Below are positions 10,483-20,600 of a stretch of DNA of 44,304 nt, in pieces. Every line of letters begins with the position of its first letter. Position 1 is the first letter of the stretch. The stretch spans positions 1 to 44,304 of the forward strand of contig JAKBNS010000183.1 of assembly GCA_021830925.1 (NCBI GenBank), given 5' to 3'. A program made the translations under genes and the position numbers. Source of the stretch: Pseudomonadota bacterium. Its GTDB lineage: Bacteria > Pseudomonadota > Gammaproteobacteria > Burkholderiales > Burkholderiaceae_C. The notes beneath the pieces are model-generated. The model worked only from the letters and a program-made list of their open reading frames with translations. It made no database searches and was not told the origin of the DNA.

Positions 10483-12090
10483 ATGATCAACCCCACCGTC
10501 GTGGAACTCTCGCGCTGGCAGTTCGCCGCCACAGCGCTGTACCACTTCCTGTTCGTCCCCCTCACGCTGGGCATGACCTTCATGCTGGCGGCGATGGAAA
10601 CCGTCTACGTGACCACCGGGCGCGAGATCTACCGGCGCATGGTGGAGTTCTGGGGCAAGCTGTTCCTGATCAACTTCGCGCTGGGCGTGGCCACCGGGCT
10701 GACCATGGAGTTCGAGTTCGGCACCAACTGGTCCTTCTACTCGGGTTTCGTCGGCGACATCTTCGGCGCCCCGCTGGCCATCGAGGGGCTGATGGCCTTT
10801 TTCATGGAGTCCACGTTCATCGGACTCATGGTGTTCGGCTGGAAACGCCTGAGCAAGATGCAGCATCTGCTGGTCACCTACCTGGTGGCGCTGGGCTCGA
10901 ACCTGTCGGCGCTGTGGATCCTGGTGGCCAACGGCTTCATGCAGGACCCGCAGGGCGCGCATTTCAACCCGGTGACCATGCGCATGGAGCTCACCAGCCT
11001 GCCGGCGCTGATCTTCAGCCCCGACGCGCAGGCCAAGTTCGTGCACACCAGCATCGCCGGCTACGTCACCGCGTCGATCTTCGTCTGCGGCATCAGCGCC
11101 TGGTACCTGTACCGCGGGCGCCACGTCGAACTGGCGCGCCGCTCCTTCCGCATGGCCGCGCTGTTCGGGGTGCTGGCCACCGCCGGCGTGATCACCCTCG
11201 GCGACGCGCTGGGCTTCGTGGGCGCGCACGCGCAGCCCTCCAAGCTGGCGGCCATGGAAGCCATGTGGAAGACCGAGCCGGCGCCGGCTCCGTTCAACGT
11301 GGTGGCCTGGCCCGACCAGAAGCGCCGCGACAACGACTTCGCGCTGCAGGTCCCCTACGTGCTCACGCCGCTGCTGACCCACACGCTGAACCAGACGGTT
11401 CCGGGCATCGACGACATCGTGCGGGACAACCGCGAGCGCATCGTCAGCGGTGTGCAGGCGGTGCAGGCGCTCAAGCAGCTCAGCGCGAAGCCGGACGACG
11501 CGCCGGCGATGGCGCAGTTCAAGGCCCACGAGTCCGACCTGGGCTACGGCTTCCTCGCCGAACGCTACGCGCCGGACGACGACCTGGCCCGGCTGAGCCC
11601 GTCCGACCTCGACAAGGCCGCATGGGACAGCATTCCCAACGTGTTCGCCGAGTTCTGGAGCTTCCGCCTGATGGTGGGCATGGGCCTGCTGATGCTGGCC
11701 TTCTTCGTGCTCTCCACGCTGTTCACGCTGCGCCGCGACCTGCAGCGCCATCGCTGGTTCCTGCGCCTGGCGCCGTGGATGATCCCGGTGCCCTTCCTGG
11801 CCTGCGAGTTCGGCTGGCTCACCGCCGAGCTCGGACGCCAGCCGTGGACGGTGTACGGGCTGCTGCCCACCTGGATGAGCGCCTCCACCCACAGCGTGGG
11901 CTACATGGTCTTCTCGCTGATCGGCTTCGTCACGCTGTATTCGGTGTTCATCGCCATCGAGATGTACCTGATGGTGCGATTCATCCGCCAGGGCCCGCAC
12001 GAGCATGACGCCGGGCCGGCCGACTCGCAACGACCCGCCTGGGGCGGCGGTTACGCCACCGCCGGCGCCATGATGCGCAAGGGAGATTGA
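10483..12090 (+). CDS. cydA: Cytochrome bd ubiquinol oxidase subunit I
   Basis: CydA carries the quinol-oxidising site and the three haems (b558, b595, d) of the high-affinity terminal oxidase in the inner membrane. The 535-residue product keeps the ligands and proton-path residues: His21 and His188 (equivalent to E. coli His19 and His186), Met397 in FRLMVGM, and Glu101 and Glu109 in EGLMAFFMEST. The segment from VPGIDDIVRDNRERI to DSIPNVFAEFW is the long form of the Q-loop, so this is a true bd-I-type enzyme and not the short-loop cyanide-insensitive oxidase. GRQPWTVYGLLPT near the C-terminus is typical. AGGGAG six bases before the ATG at 10483 fixes the start. cydB follows after three bases. 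Confidence 0.97.
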   Translation: MINPTVVELSRWQFAATALYHFLFVPLTLGMTFMLAAMETVYVTTGREIYRRMVEFWGKLFLINFALGVATGLTMEFEFGTNWSFYSGFVGDIFGAPLAIEGLMAFFMESTFIGLMVFGWKRLSKMQHLLVTYLVALGSNLSALWILVANGFMQDPQGAHFNPVTMRMELTSLPALIFSPDAQAKFVHTSIAGYVTASIFVCGISAWYLYRGRHVELARRSFRMAALFGVLATAGVITLGDALGFVGAHAQPSKLAAMEAMWKTEPAPAPFNVVAWPDQKRRDNDFALQVPYVLTPLLTHTLNQTVPGIDDIVRDNRERIVSGVQAVQALKQLSAKPDDAPAMAQFKAHESDLGYGFLAERYAPDDDLARLSPSDLDKAAWDSIPNVFAEFWSFRLMVGMGLLMLAFFVLSTLFTLRRDLQRHRWFLRLAPWMIPVPFLACEFGWLTAELGRQPWTVYGLLPTWMSASTHSVGYMVFSLIGFVTLYSVFIAIEMYLMVRFIRQGPHEHDAGPADSQRPAWGGGYATAGAMMRKGD

Positions 12091-12093
12091 GCC

Positions 12094-13227
12094 ATGGACC
12101 TGTATCTCGCACTCAAGGTGTTGTGGTGGCTGCTGCTGGGCGTGCTGCTCATGGGCCTGGCCATCATGGTGGGCATGGACATGGGCGTGGGTACCCTGCT
12201 GCGCTTCGTCGGGCGCAGCGATACCGAACGCCGCGTCTGTCTCAACGCCATCGGACCCCACTGGGACGGCAACCAGGTGTGGTTCATCCTGGGCGGCGGC
12301 GCCATCTTCGCCGCCTTCCCCCTGATCTACGCCACGGCCTTCTCCGGGCTGTACATCGTGATGCTGCTGCTGCTGTGGACCATGATCGTGCGTCCGCTCG
12401 GGTTCGAGTACCGCAGCAAGATCGCCTCGCCTGCATGGCGCAACGCCTGGGACTGGGCGCTGCTGGTCAGCGGCGCGGTGCCCATGATCGTCTACGGCGC
12501 CGGCATGGGCAACATGCTGCTGGGCGTGCCCTTTCACTTCAGCTGGGACATGCGCTCGTACTACACGGGCAGCTTCCTGGCGCTGCTGAACCCCTTCGCC
12601 GTGCTGTGCGGCCTGCTGTCGCTGACGCTGTCGGTGCACATGGGCGCCGCGATGCTGATGGGTCGTGCCGGCGGCGCGGTGGCGCGGCGCGCGCGCGCCG
12701 CCTCCTCGGGCGCGCTGGTGCTGGCGCTGCTGCTGTTCACGGCCGGGGGCGTGTGGGTCTCGATGATGCACGGCTACGTGCTCGATGCCGGCCCCGCGCC
12801 GGCCGCCGCCCAGAACCCGCTGCAGCAGACGGTGAGCCTGCACGCCGGCGCCTGGCTGGGCAATTTCCGCGCGCATGCGCAGTTGTGGCTGGTGCCCCTG
12901 CTGGGCTACGCGGGCATGCTGCTGGCGCTGGCCTCGGTGCGCGCGCGCAGGCCCACGCTGGCCTGGTGGAGCGGCGCGCTGGCCTGGATCGGCGTGATCG
13001 GCACCGCCGGCGTGGCGCTGTTCCCCTTCATGATGCCCTCCAGCCTCGACCCCTCGCAGAGCCTGACGGTGTGGAACTCGGTGTCCAGCCTGACCACGCT
13101 GCTTTGGATGACCGGCTTCACGCTGGTGTTCGTGCCCCTGATCCTCTGGTACACGAGCTGGGCCTTCTGGGTCATGCGCGGTGAGGTGGACGCGCAGGCG
13201 CTCGAGTCGGACGACCACGCGTATTGA
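12094..13227 (+). CDS. cydB: Cytochrome bd ubiquinol oxidase subunit II
   Basis: CydB is the structural partner of CydA in cytochrome bd. The 377-residue product has the standard N-terminus LALKVLWWLLLGVLLMGLAIMVGMDMGVGTLLRFVG, the conserved NAIGPHWDGNQVWFILGGGAIFAAFP segment and the C-terminal LWYTSWAFWVMRG. About nine membrane helices are evident, in line with the family. It begins three bases after the cydA stop, so the two are translationally coupled. Its end overlaps by four bases an upstream TTG option of the next small gene. Confidence 0.97.
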   Translation: MDLYLALKVLWWLLLGVLLMGLAIMVGMDMGVGTLLRFVGRSDTERRVCLNAIGPHWDGNQVWFILGGGAIFAAFPLIYATAFSGLYIVMLLLLWTMIVRPLGFEYRSKIASPAWRNAWDWALLVSGAVPMIVYGAGMGNMLLGVPFHFSWDMRSYYTGSFLALLNPFAVLCGLLSLTLSVHMGAAMLMGRAGGAVARRARAASSGALVLALLLFTAGGVWVSMMHGYVLDAGPAPAAAQNPLQQTVSLHAGAWLGNFRAHAQLWLVPLLGYAGMLLALASVRARRPTLAWWSGALAWIGVIGTAGVALFPFMMPSSLDPSQSLTVWNSVSSLTTLLWMTGFTLVFVPLILWYTSWAFWVMRGEVDAQALESDDHAY

Positions 13228-13247
13228 ACAGTTCGACGGAGACCGCC

Positions 13248-13439
13248 ATGAAGACCTTTTTCCTGTTCGTGCTGTACCTGCTCATCGCACTGGTCACCAT
13301 CGTGCTCGGCGTGATCCTCGGCGACTACGCGTCGTGGTATTTCGCGTGGATCGTCGGCACCGTGATGATCGTGCTGGTGTCCGCCGCCGGCGGCGCCTGG
13401 CTGGACACGCAGGACGAAGACGAAGCCCTGCCGCGCTAA
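13248..13439 (+). CDS. cydX: Extended CydX-like small subunit of cytochrome bd
   Basis: CydX is a single-helix peptide of about 30-40 residues needed for stable cytochrome bd. This 63-residue product contains the CydX core WYFAWIVGTVMIVLVSAAGGAW (from residue 30) followed by an acidic tail DTQDEDEALPR. It is preceded by a second hydrophobic helix (MKTFFLFVLYLLIALVTIVL) that ordinary CydX lacks. There is no start codon immediately before the CydX core, so the two-helix form seems to be the real product. GGAG lies six bases before the ATG at 13248; a TTG at 13224 is possible but less likely. Its place directly after cydB supports the assignment. Confidence 0.8.
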   Translation: MKTFFLFVLYLLIALVTIVLGVILGDYASWYFAWIVGTVMIVLVSAAGGAWLDTQDEDEALPR

Positions 13440-13451
13440 CCTGCGCCCCGA

Positions 13452-13647
13452 GACGCAGCGAGCAACGCGAGCGTCGGAACTGCGCCCGCAGCCGGCGCCG
13501 GGCCGCTCCCAAGGCGGCTGCGCCCCCTCGGGGGGCAGCGAGCGTCAGCGAGCGTGGGGGCTGTCCACGCAGCCGGCGCCGGGCCGCTCCCAAGGCGGCT
13601 GCGACCCCCTCGGGGGGCAGCGAGCAAAGCGAGCGTGGGGGCAGTCA
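13452..13647. repeat. Tandem intergenic palindromic repeat, about 2.5 copies
   Basis: Two nearly identical units of about 81 bases start at 13487 and 13568, with the tail of a third copy just before (13452-13475). Each unit has GCCGGCGCCGGGCCGCTCCC, then an AAGGCGGCTGCG stem and the strong hairpin CCCCCTCGGGGGG, then CAGCGAGC...AGCGAGCGTGGGGG. It lies exactly between the convergent ends of cydX and cydC, where it could stop transcription from both sides. The unit is related in sequence to the 75-base repeat in the gatC-gatA gap. Units differ by one inserted A and by GCGTC versus GCAAA. Confidence 0.88.
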
Positions 13648-13648
13648 C

Positions 13649-15508
13649 TCACCCCGCGTCGCGCGCGGCCTCGTGCCAGCGCGCGACCGGGCCCCGCCAC
13701 GCGATGCGTCCGTGCTCCAGCACGGCCACCTCGTCGACCAGCGCGGACAGCGCGCCCAGGCGGTGCGAGATCAGCAGCACCGAACGGCCGCGCATGGCTT
13801 CCGACAAGGCTTCGTACAACTCCCGCTCGGTGTGGGCGTCCAGCGCATCGGCGGGCTCGTCCAGCAGCAGCACCGGGGCGTCCTTGAGCAGGGCGCGCGC
13901 GATGCCCAGGCGCCGGGCCTGGCCGCCGGACAGGCGCGTGCCGCCCTCGCCCAGCGGGCTCAGGTAGCCCTCGGGCAGGGATTCGATGAACTCGTGCAGG
14001 CGCGCCGCGCGGCACGCACCGTGCACCTGTTCGGGCGTGGCCAGTGGATTCGCCAGCAACAGGTTGTCCAGCACCGTGCCGTGGAACAGGTAGTCGTCCT
14101 GCCCGACCACCGCGAAACGTGCCCGCGCGTCGTCACCGGGCAGTTCACGCAGGTCGCGCCCGCCGATGCGCACGCTGCCCTGCTGGTACTCGCGCAGCCG
14201 GGTCAACACCTGCAGCAGGCTGCTCTTGCCGGCGCCGCTGGCGCCGACCAGCGCCAGGCGCGCGCCCGCGGGCAGGTCGAGATCGAGCCCGTCGAGCACC
14301 CACGGCGCCCGTGGTGCGTATCGCATGCGCAGGCCACGGACCTCCAGTGCCGCACCGCCACCGCTACCGCCGTGCGCATCGCCACCCGCAACGACGCTCG
14401 CGGCGGCCTCCGTGCTCGCACCCGCTCCCGCATCGGCTCCGTTGTCAGCCGCGGTACCCGCCGCGGACCCGCACAGGGGATCGGCCACGCCCGGCGGCGT
14501 GTCGGCCAGTTCGAACACGCGGCGCGCCGCGGCCAGCATCTCGCCCAGCATCTGGAAGGCCAGCGGCAGCGGCGCCACCGCCTCGAAGGCGCCCAGCGCG
14601 AACAGCGCCAGCATCGGCAGCCGCGCCGGCGGCAGTTGCCCGGCCGCGACCGCCGGCAGCAGCAGGATCAGCGCCGACCATACGGCCAGGTTGGCGCACA
14701 GACCGACGGCGGCCGCGGACAGGCCCGCCAGATCGCTGAGCCGGCGCTGCTGCTGCAGCAGTTCGGCGCTGGCCTGGTCCACGCGCCCCAGCGCCTGGCC
14801 CTCGGCACCGTAGACCCGCAAATCCAGGGCCCCGGCCAGCGCGTCGGCCACCTCGATGCGCAGCAGATTGCGCTGCAGCAGCGCGCCTGCCGCCGCCTCG
14901 CGGCCGCGGTGCCAGGCCCACCAGGGCACGGCCACCCCGGCCAGCGCCAGCCAGGCGCCGACCAGCAGCGCCAGCGCGGGACTGAACAGCGCCACCGCGG
15001 CCAGCATGCCCAGGCTGGACACCGCGGCCACGCCCGCGGGCAGCAGCAGGCGCAGGTACACCTGGTTCAGGGTGTCGATGTCGGCCTGCATGCGCGACAG
15101 CAGGTCGGCGCTGCGCATCAGGTCCAGGCGCGCCGGCGCCAGCGGCTCGATGGCCAGGTACAGCCACACCCGCAGCCGCGCCAGGATGCGGAACGTGGCC
15201 TCGTGCGTGACCAGGCGCTCGACATAGCGCCCGCCGGTGCGCGCGATGGCCAGGCCGCGGATCAGCGCCGCCGGCGTGAAATAGTCGAACGCCGCGCCGG
15301 ACACGCCCGCCAGCGCCATGGCCGCTATGAACCAGCCGGACACCGTCAGCAGGCCCACGTTGGCCAGCAGCGCCAGCAGGGCCACGGCGGCGCCGGCGAG
15401 CATCCAGCCGCGCTGCGGCGCCATCAGGCGCAGCAGGCGGACGAGATCGCGGCGCGCGCTGCCCGGCGGGGGCGCGCTCGCTCGCGGCGTGGCGTCGGTC
15501 CGGTGCAT
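13649..15508 (-). CDS. cydC: Glutathione/cysteine ABC exporter subunit CydC
   Basis: CydC forms, with CydD, the inner-membrane ABC exporter of cysteine and glutathione needed to assemble cytochrome bd. The 619-residue product has a six-helix transmembrane domain with the CydC signature LTVSGWFIAAMALAG and GGRYVERLVTHEATFRILARLR. A low-complexity Ala/Gly/Ser linker (about residues 345-385) follows. The nucleotide-binding domain carries Walker A GASGAGKSS, the ABC signature LSGGQARRLGIARAL, Walker B VLLLDEPADALD and the switch His in LISHRLG. The ATG at 15508 starts four bases after the cydD stop. It converges on cydX across the repeat element. Confidence 0.92.
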   Translation of the reverse strand: MHRTDATPRASAPPPGSARRDLVRLLRLMAPQRGWMLAGAAVALLALLANVGLLTVSGWFIAAMALAGVSGAAFDYFTPAALIRGLAIARTGGRYVERLVTHEATFRILARLRVWLYLAIEPLAPARLDLMRSADLLSRMQADIDTLNQVYLRLLLPAGVAAVSSLGMLAAVALFSPALALLVGAWLALAGVAVPWWAWHRGREAAAGALLQRNLLRIEVADALAGALDLRVYGAEGQALGRVDQASAELLQQQRRLSDLAGLSAAAVGLCANLAVWSALILLLPAVAAGQLPPARLPMLALFALGAFEAVAPLPLAFQMLGEMLAAARRVFELADTPPGVADPLCGSAAGTAADNGADAGAGASTEAAASVVAGGDAHGGSGGGAALEVRGLRMRYAPRAPWVLDGLDLDLPAGARLALVGASGAGKSSLLQVLTRLREYQQGSVRIGGRDLRELPGDDARARFAVVGQDDYLFHGTVLDNLLLANPLATPEQVHGACRAARLHEFIESLPEGYLSPLGEGGTRLSGGQARRLGIARALLKDAPVLLLDEPADALDAHTERELYEALSEAMRGRSVLLISHRLGALSALVDEVAVLEHGRIAWRGPVARWHEAARDAG

Positions 15509-15512
15509 GGGC

Positions 15513-17300
15513 CTACCCTCCTTCCTGGCTGCGCAACAGGCGCGCGAAGGCCCCGCCGGCCGCCGCAAGCTGCTGCGGCGTACCCTGCTCGACCACGCGC
15601 CCGGACGCCAGCACCACCACGCGGTCGGCCAGTTCCAGGGTGCGCAATCTGTGGGTCACCATCAGCACCGTGCGCCCGCGCACCGCGCCGCGCAGCGCGT
15701 CGAGCACCTGCTGCTGGGAATCGGCGTCCAGGCTGGCGGTGGGCTCGTCCAGCAGCAGCAGCGGCGCGTCGCGGAGCAACGCCCGGGCCAGCGCCAGGCG
15801 TTGCACCTGGCCGCCGGACAGGCCCGCGCCACGCTCGCCCAGCAGGGTCTCGAAGCCCTGCGGCAAGGCGTCGATGAAATCCTCGGCGCCGGCCGCGCGC
15901 GCCGCCGCGCGCAGCATCTCCATGTCGGCGTCCGGCCGCGCCAGGCGCAGGTTGTCGGCGATGCTGGCGGCGAACACATGGGCGCGCTGCGGCACCAGCG
16001 CGAGCCCGTGGAGCCAGGCGTCGCGCTCGAAGGAATCCAGCGGCGCGCCGTCGACCTCGATGCGCCCGCGCTGCGCCTGCGCCAGACCGAGCAGCAGCGC
16101 CAGCAAGGTGGATTTGCCGGCGCCGCTCTCGCCCACCACCGCGGTCACGCGCCCGGCCGGCGCCTCGAAACTGCAGCCTCGCAGCGCCTCGCGCCCGGGC
16201 TCGTAGGCGAAGTGCAGGTCGTCGAAACGCAGCGCGGGGGCGGCGGCGGGCGGCCGTGCCGCGCCGTCGCCCGTCACCGACGGCTGCAGTTCGAACACCG
16301 GCTGCATGCGCTGCGCGGCGCCGATGGCGTCCATGCGCAGGTGATACACGCCGCCCAGCGCGCGCAAGGGCGCGTAGTACTCGGGGGCCAGCAGCAGCAC
16401 GAAAAAGCCCTGCAGGAAATGCATCTGGCCCCACATGAGCCGAAAGCCGATGAGCACCGCCACCATGGCGATGCTCACCGTGGACAGGAATTCCAGCACT
16501 ACCGAGGACAGGAAGGCCACGCGCAGCACCCGCATGGTGGCCGCGCGGTACTCCTCGGACACCTGCTCCACCACCGCGGCCTCGCGCCGGCTGGCACCGA
16601 GCAGGCGCAGCGTGGTCAGGCCCTGCAGGGTATCGAGGAAACGTGCCGAAAGCCGCGCCAGGCGCAGCCATTGCTGCTGGTTCATGTCCTCCGCGCCACG
16701 CCCGATCAGCCACATGAACAGGGGAATCAGCGGCGCCGTGAACAGCAGGATCAGCCCGCTGATCCAGTCCACCGGGAACACCGCCAGCAGGATCGCCACC
16801 GGCACCAGCGCCGTCACCCGCGCGGTGGGCAGGTAGCGCGCGAAATAGGCCTCCAGCGCCTCGATGCCGTTGACCAGGCTGTTGACCAGGTCGCCGCGCT
16901 GCCGGCCCCGCAGCCACAGCGGGCCCAGGCGCTGGACCTGCGCGAGCAGTTCGCCACGCAATTGCTGGCGCAGCGCAGCGCCGGCGCGAAAGGCCGCCCG
17001 CTCGGAGCCGCGCACCAGCGCGAAGCGCAGCAGGTACACCGCGACCAGCGCCGGCAGCCACGGCCAGGCCCGGCGCAGCCCGGCATGGTGCAGCACCGCC
17101 GGTGCGACGAGCTGCGCGAGCATCCACGCCTGCGCCACCACCAGCGCGCCCGACACCGTGCCCAGCGCAACCGCCTGGCGCAAGGCGCCGCGAATGCGCG
17201 GCACGAAGCCGTTCAGCCAGGCCAGCGCGCGCGGGTCGCGCGACGGCGGCATGGCGGACGGCTCGGAGGAATCGGGGATAGGGCGGGCGGGAGACGGCAT
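15513..17300 (-). CDS. cydD: Glutathione/cysteine ABC exporter subunit CydD
   Basis: CydD is the other half of the CydDC exporter. The 595-residue product begins with a short hydrophilic segment, then six membrane helices with LRGELLAQVQRLGPLWLRGRQRGDLVNSLVNGIEALE and WISGLILLFTAPLIPLFMWLIGRGAEDMNQQQW, both typical of CydD. The ATPase domain has Walker A GESGAGKST, signature LSGGQVQRLALARAL, Walker B LLLLDEPTASLD and the switch His in VTHRL. Starts at 17300 or 17252 are both possible; neither has a good ribosome-binding site. Order cydD-cydC in one operon, next to the cydABX operon, is the expected arrangement. Confidence 0.92.
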   Translation of the reverse strand: MPSPARPIPDSSEPSAMPPSRDPRALAWLNGFVPRIRGALRQAVALGTVSGALVVAQAWMLAQLVAPAVLHHAGLRRAWPWLPALVAVYLLRFALVRGSERAAFRAGAALRQQLRGELLAQVQRLGPLWLRGRQRGDLVNSLVNGIEALEAYFARYLPTARVTALVPVAILLAVFPVDWISGLILLFTAPLIPLFMWLIGRGAEDMNQQQWLRLARLSARFLDTLQGLTTLRLLGASRREAAVVEQVSEEYRAATMRVLRVAFLSSVVLEFLSTVSIAMVAVLIGFRLMWGQMHFLQGFFVLLLAPEYYAPLRALGGVYHLRMDAIGAAQRMQPVFELQPSVTGDGAARPPAAAPALRFDDLHFAYEPGREALRGCSFEAPAGRVTAVVGESGAGKSTLLALLLGLAQAQRGRIEVDGAPLDSFERDAWLHGLALVPQRAHVFAASIADNLRLARPDADMEMLRAAARAAGAEDFIDALPQGFETLLGERGAGLSGGQVQRLALARALLRDAPLLLLDEPTASLDADSQQQVLDALRGAVRGRTVLMVTHRLRTLELADRVVVLASGRVVEQGTPQQLAAAGGAFARLLRSQEGG

Positions 17301-17617
17301 CGCGACGGCAGGGCCTGCGCAAGCTTACGCGAGCTCGCGCGCGCGCGCGTTGACGATACGCATACCCCCGCCGTGCCGCCCGCGTCGGGAAACGGCCTCG
17401 ACGCGGGTCGCCGGCCCCTCGGCGTGGCGGAAATGCCGTCATCGCCCGGCGACTTGGTCATAAGTTTTGCGTGAAACCGCGCCTGCGGGTACGCTGGAAC
17501 CAACCGGTCGGCGCTGGAACGCACCAGGCCACGGGAGCCCTTGCGGGGCCCCGGGCCCGGCGTCGGCACGGGGCGGTCCCGTCGCCACCTGCAGCGCGAG
17601 CTTCGCCGAGTACGCCC
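17301..17617. other. Divergent intergenic region, cydD / c-di-GMP gene
   Basis: The 317 bases contain no gene I can support. They hold an alternating (CG) run at about 17336-17349 that could adopt Z-DNA, a lone TTGACG at 17350-17355 without a matching -10, and an AT-richer patch CATAAGTTTTGCGTG around 17459-17473. The rest is GC-rich without clear symmetry. Promoters for both flanking genes must lie here but cannot be fixed by eye. Confidence 0.5.
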
Positions 17618-20600
17618 ATGCGCCGAATCCCCAGGTTCCTGCTGCAGTTGGCCCTCGCACCGACCCTGGCCGGTGGCGTAGCGGCTCATGCGCAGCCGGC
17701 GCCGCGGCAAATCCGCGTGGTCACCGACGACAACTACCCGCCCTTCGTGTTCCGCGGCACCGACGGCAGGCTGCGCGGCTACGAGGTCGACGTCTGGAAG
17801 CTCTGGCAGCGCAAGACGGGCATCGCCGTGCGGTTCACCGCCGAGCATTGGGCCGACGCGCAGCGCGACCTGCTCACAGGGCGTGCCGACGTGATCGACA
17901 TGATCTTCCGCACGCCGCAGCGCGAGCCCTACTACGACTTCTCCGCGCCCTACGCCACCCTGCCGGTCAGCATCTACGTGGAGCGTGGCATCCACGGCAT
18001 CGATTCGCCGCGGGCGCTGCGCGGCTTCGAGGTCGGCGTCGAGCGGGGTGACGCCTGCGTGTCGCATCTGCGGGGCCTGGGCGTGGACTCGCTGCGTCTG
18101 TTCCCGGACTACGCATCGCTGCTGGGCGCGGCCCGCGCCGGGGAAGTGAAGATGTTCTGCATGGACGACGATCCGGCGGACTACTACCTGTACCTCTACC
18201 GCAGCCAGCTGGGCTTCAGCCGGGCCTTCACGCTCTACACCGACCAGTTCCGCTGGGCCGTGCGCAAGGGCAATGCGGCGATGCTGCGCACGGTCGCCGA
18301 CGGCATGGCAAGGATCACTCCGGAGCAACGCGCGGCGCTGGCAGGACGATGGCTGCGCAAGCCGCTGGATTTCACCAGCTACGCGCCCTGGGCCTACGCC
18401 GGACTCGCCGCGCTGCTGGCGCTGGGCGCGCTGATCGCGCTGTGGGTGCGCGGGCTGCGCGCGGCGGTGCGCGCGAAGACCGCCGAGATCCGTCGCCAGT
18501 TGCAACTGCTCGACCTGGAACGCGCGCGCCTGCACAACCTGCTCGAGGCCACCCCGGACGGCATGTGGATGAAGGACCTGGACGGCGTGTATCTGCACTG
18601 CAACGAACAGGCGCTGCGCTACATCGGCAAGACGCGGGAGGAGGTGCTGGGCCGGCGCGACGCCGACTTCCGCCCCGCCGAGACTGCCGCGCGCAGCGTG
18701 ACCGGCGACCGCGAGGCGCTGCGCTCGGGAGGTGAAGTCCGCAGCGAGACCCTGCTTCCCAACCCGGACGGCGGGGACTACGCGCTGGAGGTGATCAAGC
18801 TTCCCGTGGCGGCGCCCGGCGGCGGCTACCTGGGGGTGCTCGGCGTGGCCCGCGACATCTCCGGGCGCCGGCGCATGGAGAGCACCATCCGGCTGTGGGC
18901 GGAGGCCTTCCGCAACGCCGGTTTCGGGCTGTCCATCTCGGACGCCCGCAGCAACCGCTACCTGGACGTCAACCCCACCTTCGCGCAGCAGCGCGGCTAC
19001 ACCCGCGAGGAGCTGATCGGCCAGCCGGTCACCAGCGTCATTCCGGCGGACATCCTGCCGCGCTACCTGGCCAACCGCGCCCGCGGCGACGAGCAGGCGC
19101 ACACGGTGTACGAATCGGTGGCGCTGCGCAAGGACGGTTCGCGCCTGCCGGTGCTGCTCGACGTCACCGTGGTGTTCGACGACGACGGCCGCGCGGAGCG
19201 GCGCATCGTGTACTCGCTGGACATCAGCGAGCGCCTGCGCACCGAGAACGAACGCCGACTGTGGGCGCACACCTTCGAGCACGCCGGCTTCGGCGTCGCG
19301 GTGTCCGACGTCCACAGCAACCTGATCGTGGCGGCCAACCGTGCCTACGCCCGTCAGCGCGGCTATTCCGTGGACGAACTCATCGGCATGAAGCTGGAGC
19401 AGCTGTACCCTGCCGATCGGCTCGCGCAGGCGCACGAGATGCTGGAACTGGCGGCGCGGCAGGGCCATTGCGTGTTCGAGTCCGAGCACCTCACGCGCGC
19501 CGGCCAGCGCTTCCCGGTGAGCCTGGACATGACGCTGGTGCACGACGACGAGGGGCGCGTGCGCTACCGCGTCGTGTACTCGCAGGACATCAGCAGCCGC
19601 CGCCAGGCCGAGCGCGAGCTGCGCATCGCCGCGGCCGCCTTCGAGTCCCAGGAGGGTATCGTGGTCACCGACGCGCAGGGCAGCATCCAGCGCGTCAACT
19701 CGGCCTTCTCGCGCATCACGGGCTGGAGCGCCTCCGAAGCCATCGGCCGCCACCCGGCGATGCTGCGTTCCGAGCATCGCCGGGCCGGCCCGGGCACTGG
19801 CGTGTTGCGCGGTCTGGTGCGCAACGGCTACTGGAGCGGCGAGATGTGGAGCCGGCGCAAGGACGACGAGGCATTCCTGGCGCGGGTTGCGATCTCCGCC
19901 GTGCGCGACGACGCCGGCACCGTGCTGCACTACGTGGGCACGCTGACCGACATCACCGAGGAACGCGAGGCCAAGCGCAGGGCCGAACGCCTGGCGCGCC
20001 ACGACGCGCTGACCGACCTGCCCAACCGCCAGTACCTGCGCGAGCTGGTGCAGGCGGCGCTGGCCCAGGCGCGCAAGAGCGGCGAGCTGGGCGCGCTGAT
20101 GATGCTCGACGTGGATCACTTCGGGCTGCTCAACGCCGCCCACGGGCACCACCAGGGCGACCTGGTGCTGGTGGAACTGGCCCGGCGCCTGCGCCTGGCC
20201 CTGCGTCCCGGCGATGCGCTGGGCCGCTTCACCGGGGACAAGTTCGTCGTTCTGATGGAAGGCGTCGGCGGCGAGTGGATGCACGCCACCCACCGCGCCG
20301 GCGCCGCCGCGGCGCAATTGCGCGAATCCGCCGCGGCCCCCTTCGAGTGGCCGGACAAGCGCATTCCGGGGGTGGGGCTGAGCATCGGCCTGACCTTGTT
20401 CGGCCCCGACACCGGCGCCCGGCTCGACAGCGACTCGCTGCTCGCCCAGGCCGAGGCGGCGATGTACCTGGCGCAGGAGGCCGGGCGCAACATCACCCGC
20501 GTGTTCGAGCCCTCGATGCAGGCCGAACTCGACGCGCGCAGCCGGCTGGTGGAGGACCTGCGGGCCGCCATCCCGCAGGGGCAGCTGCTGCTGCACCTGC

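Noticed and set aside
10384-13218. A 944-codon open frame antisense to cydAB
   Set aside because: It mirrors the codons of cydA and cydB, has no recognisable domain and a Gln/His/Arg-rich composition typical of antisense frames in GC-rich DNA.
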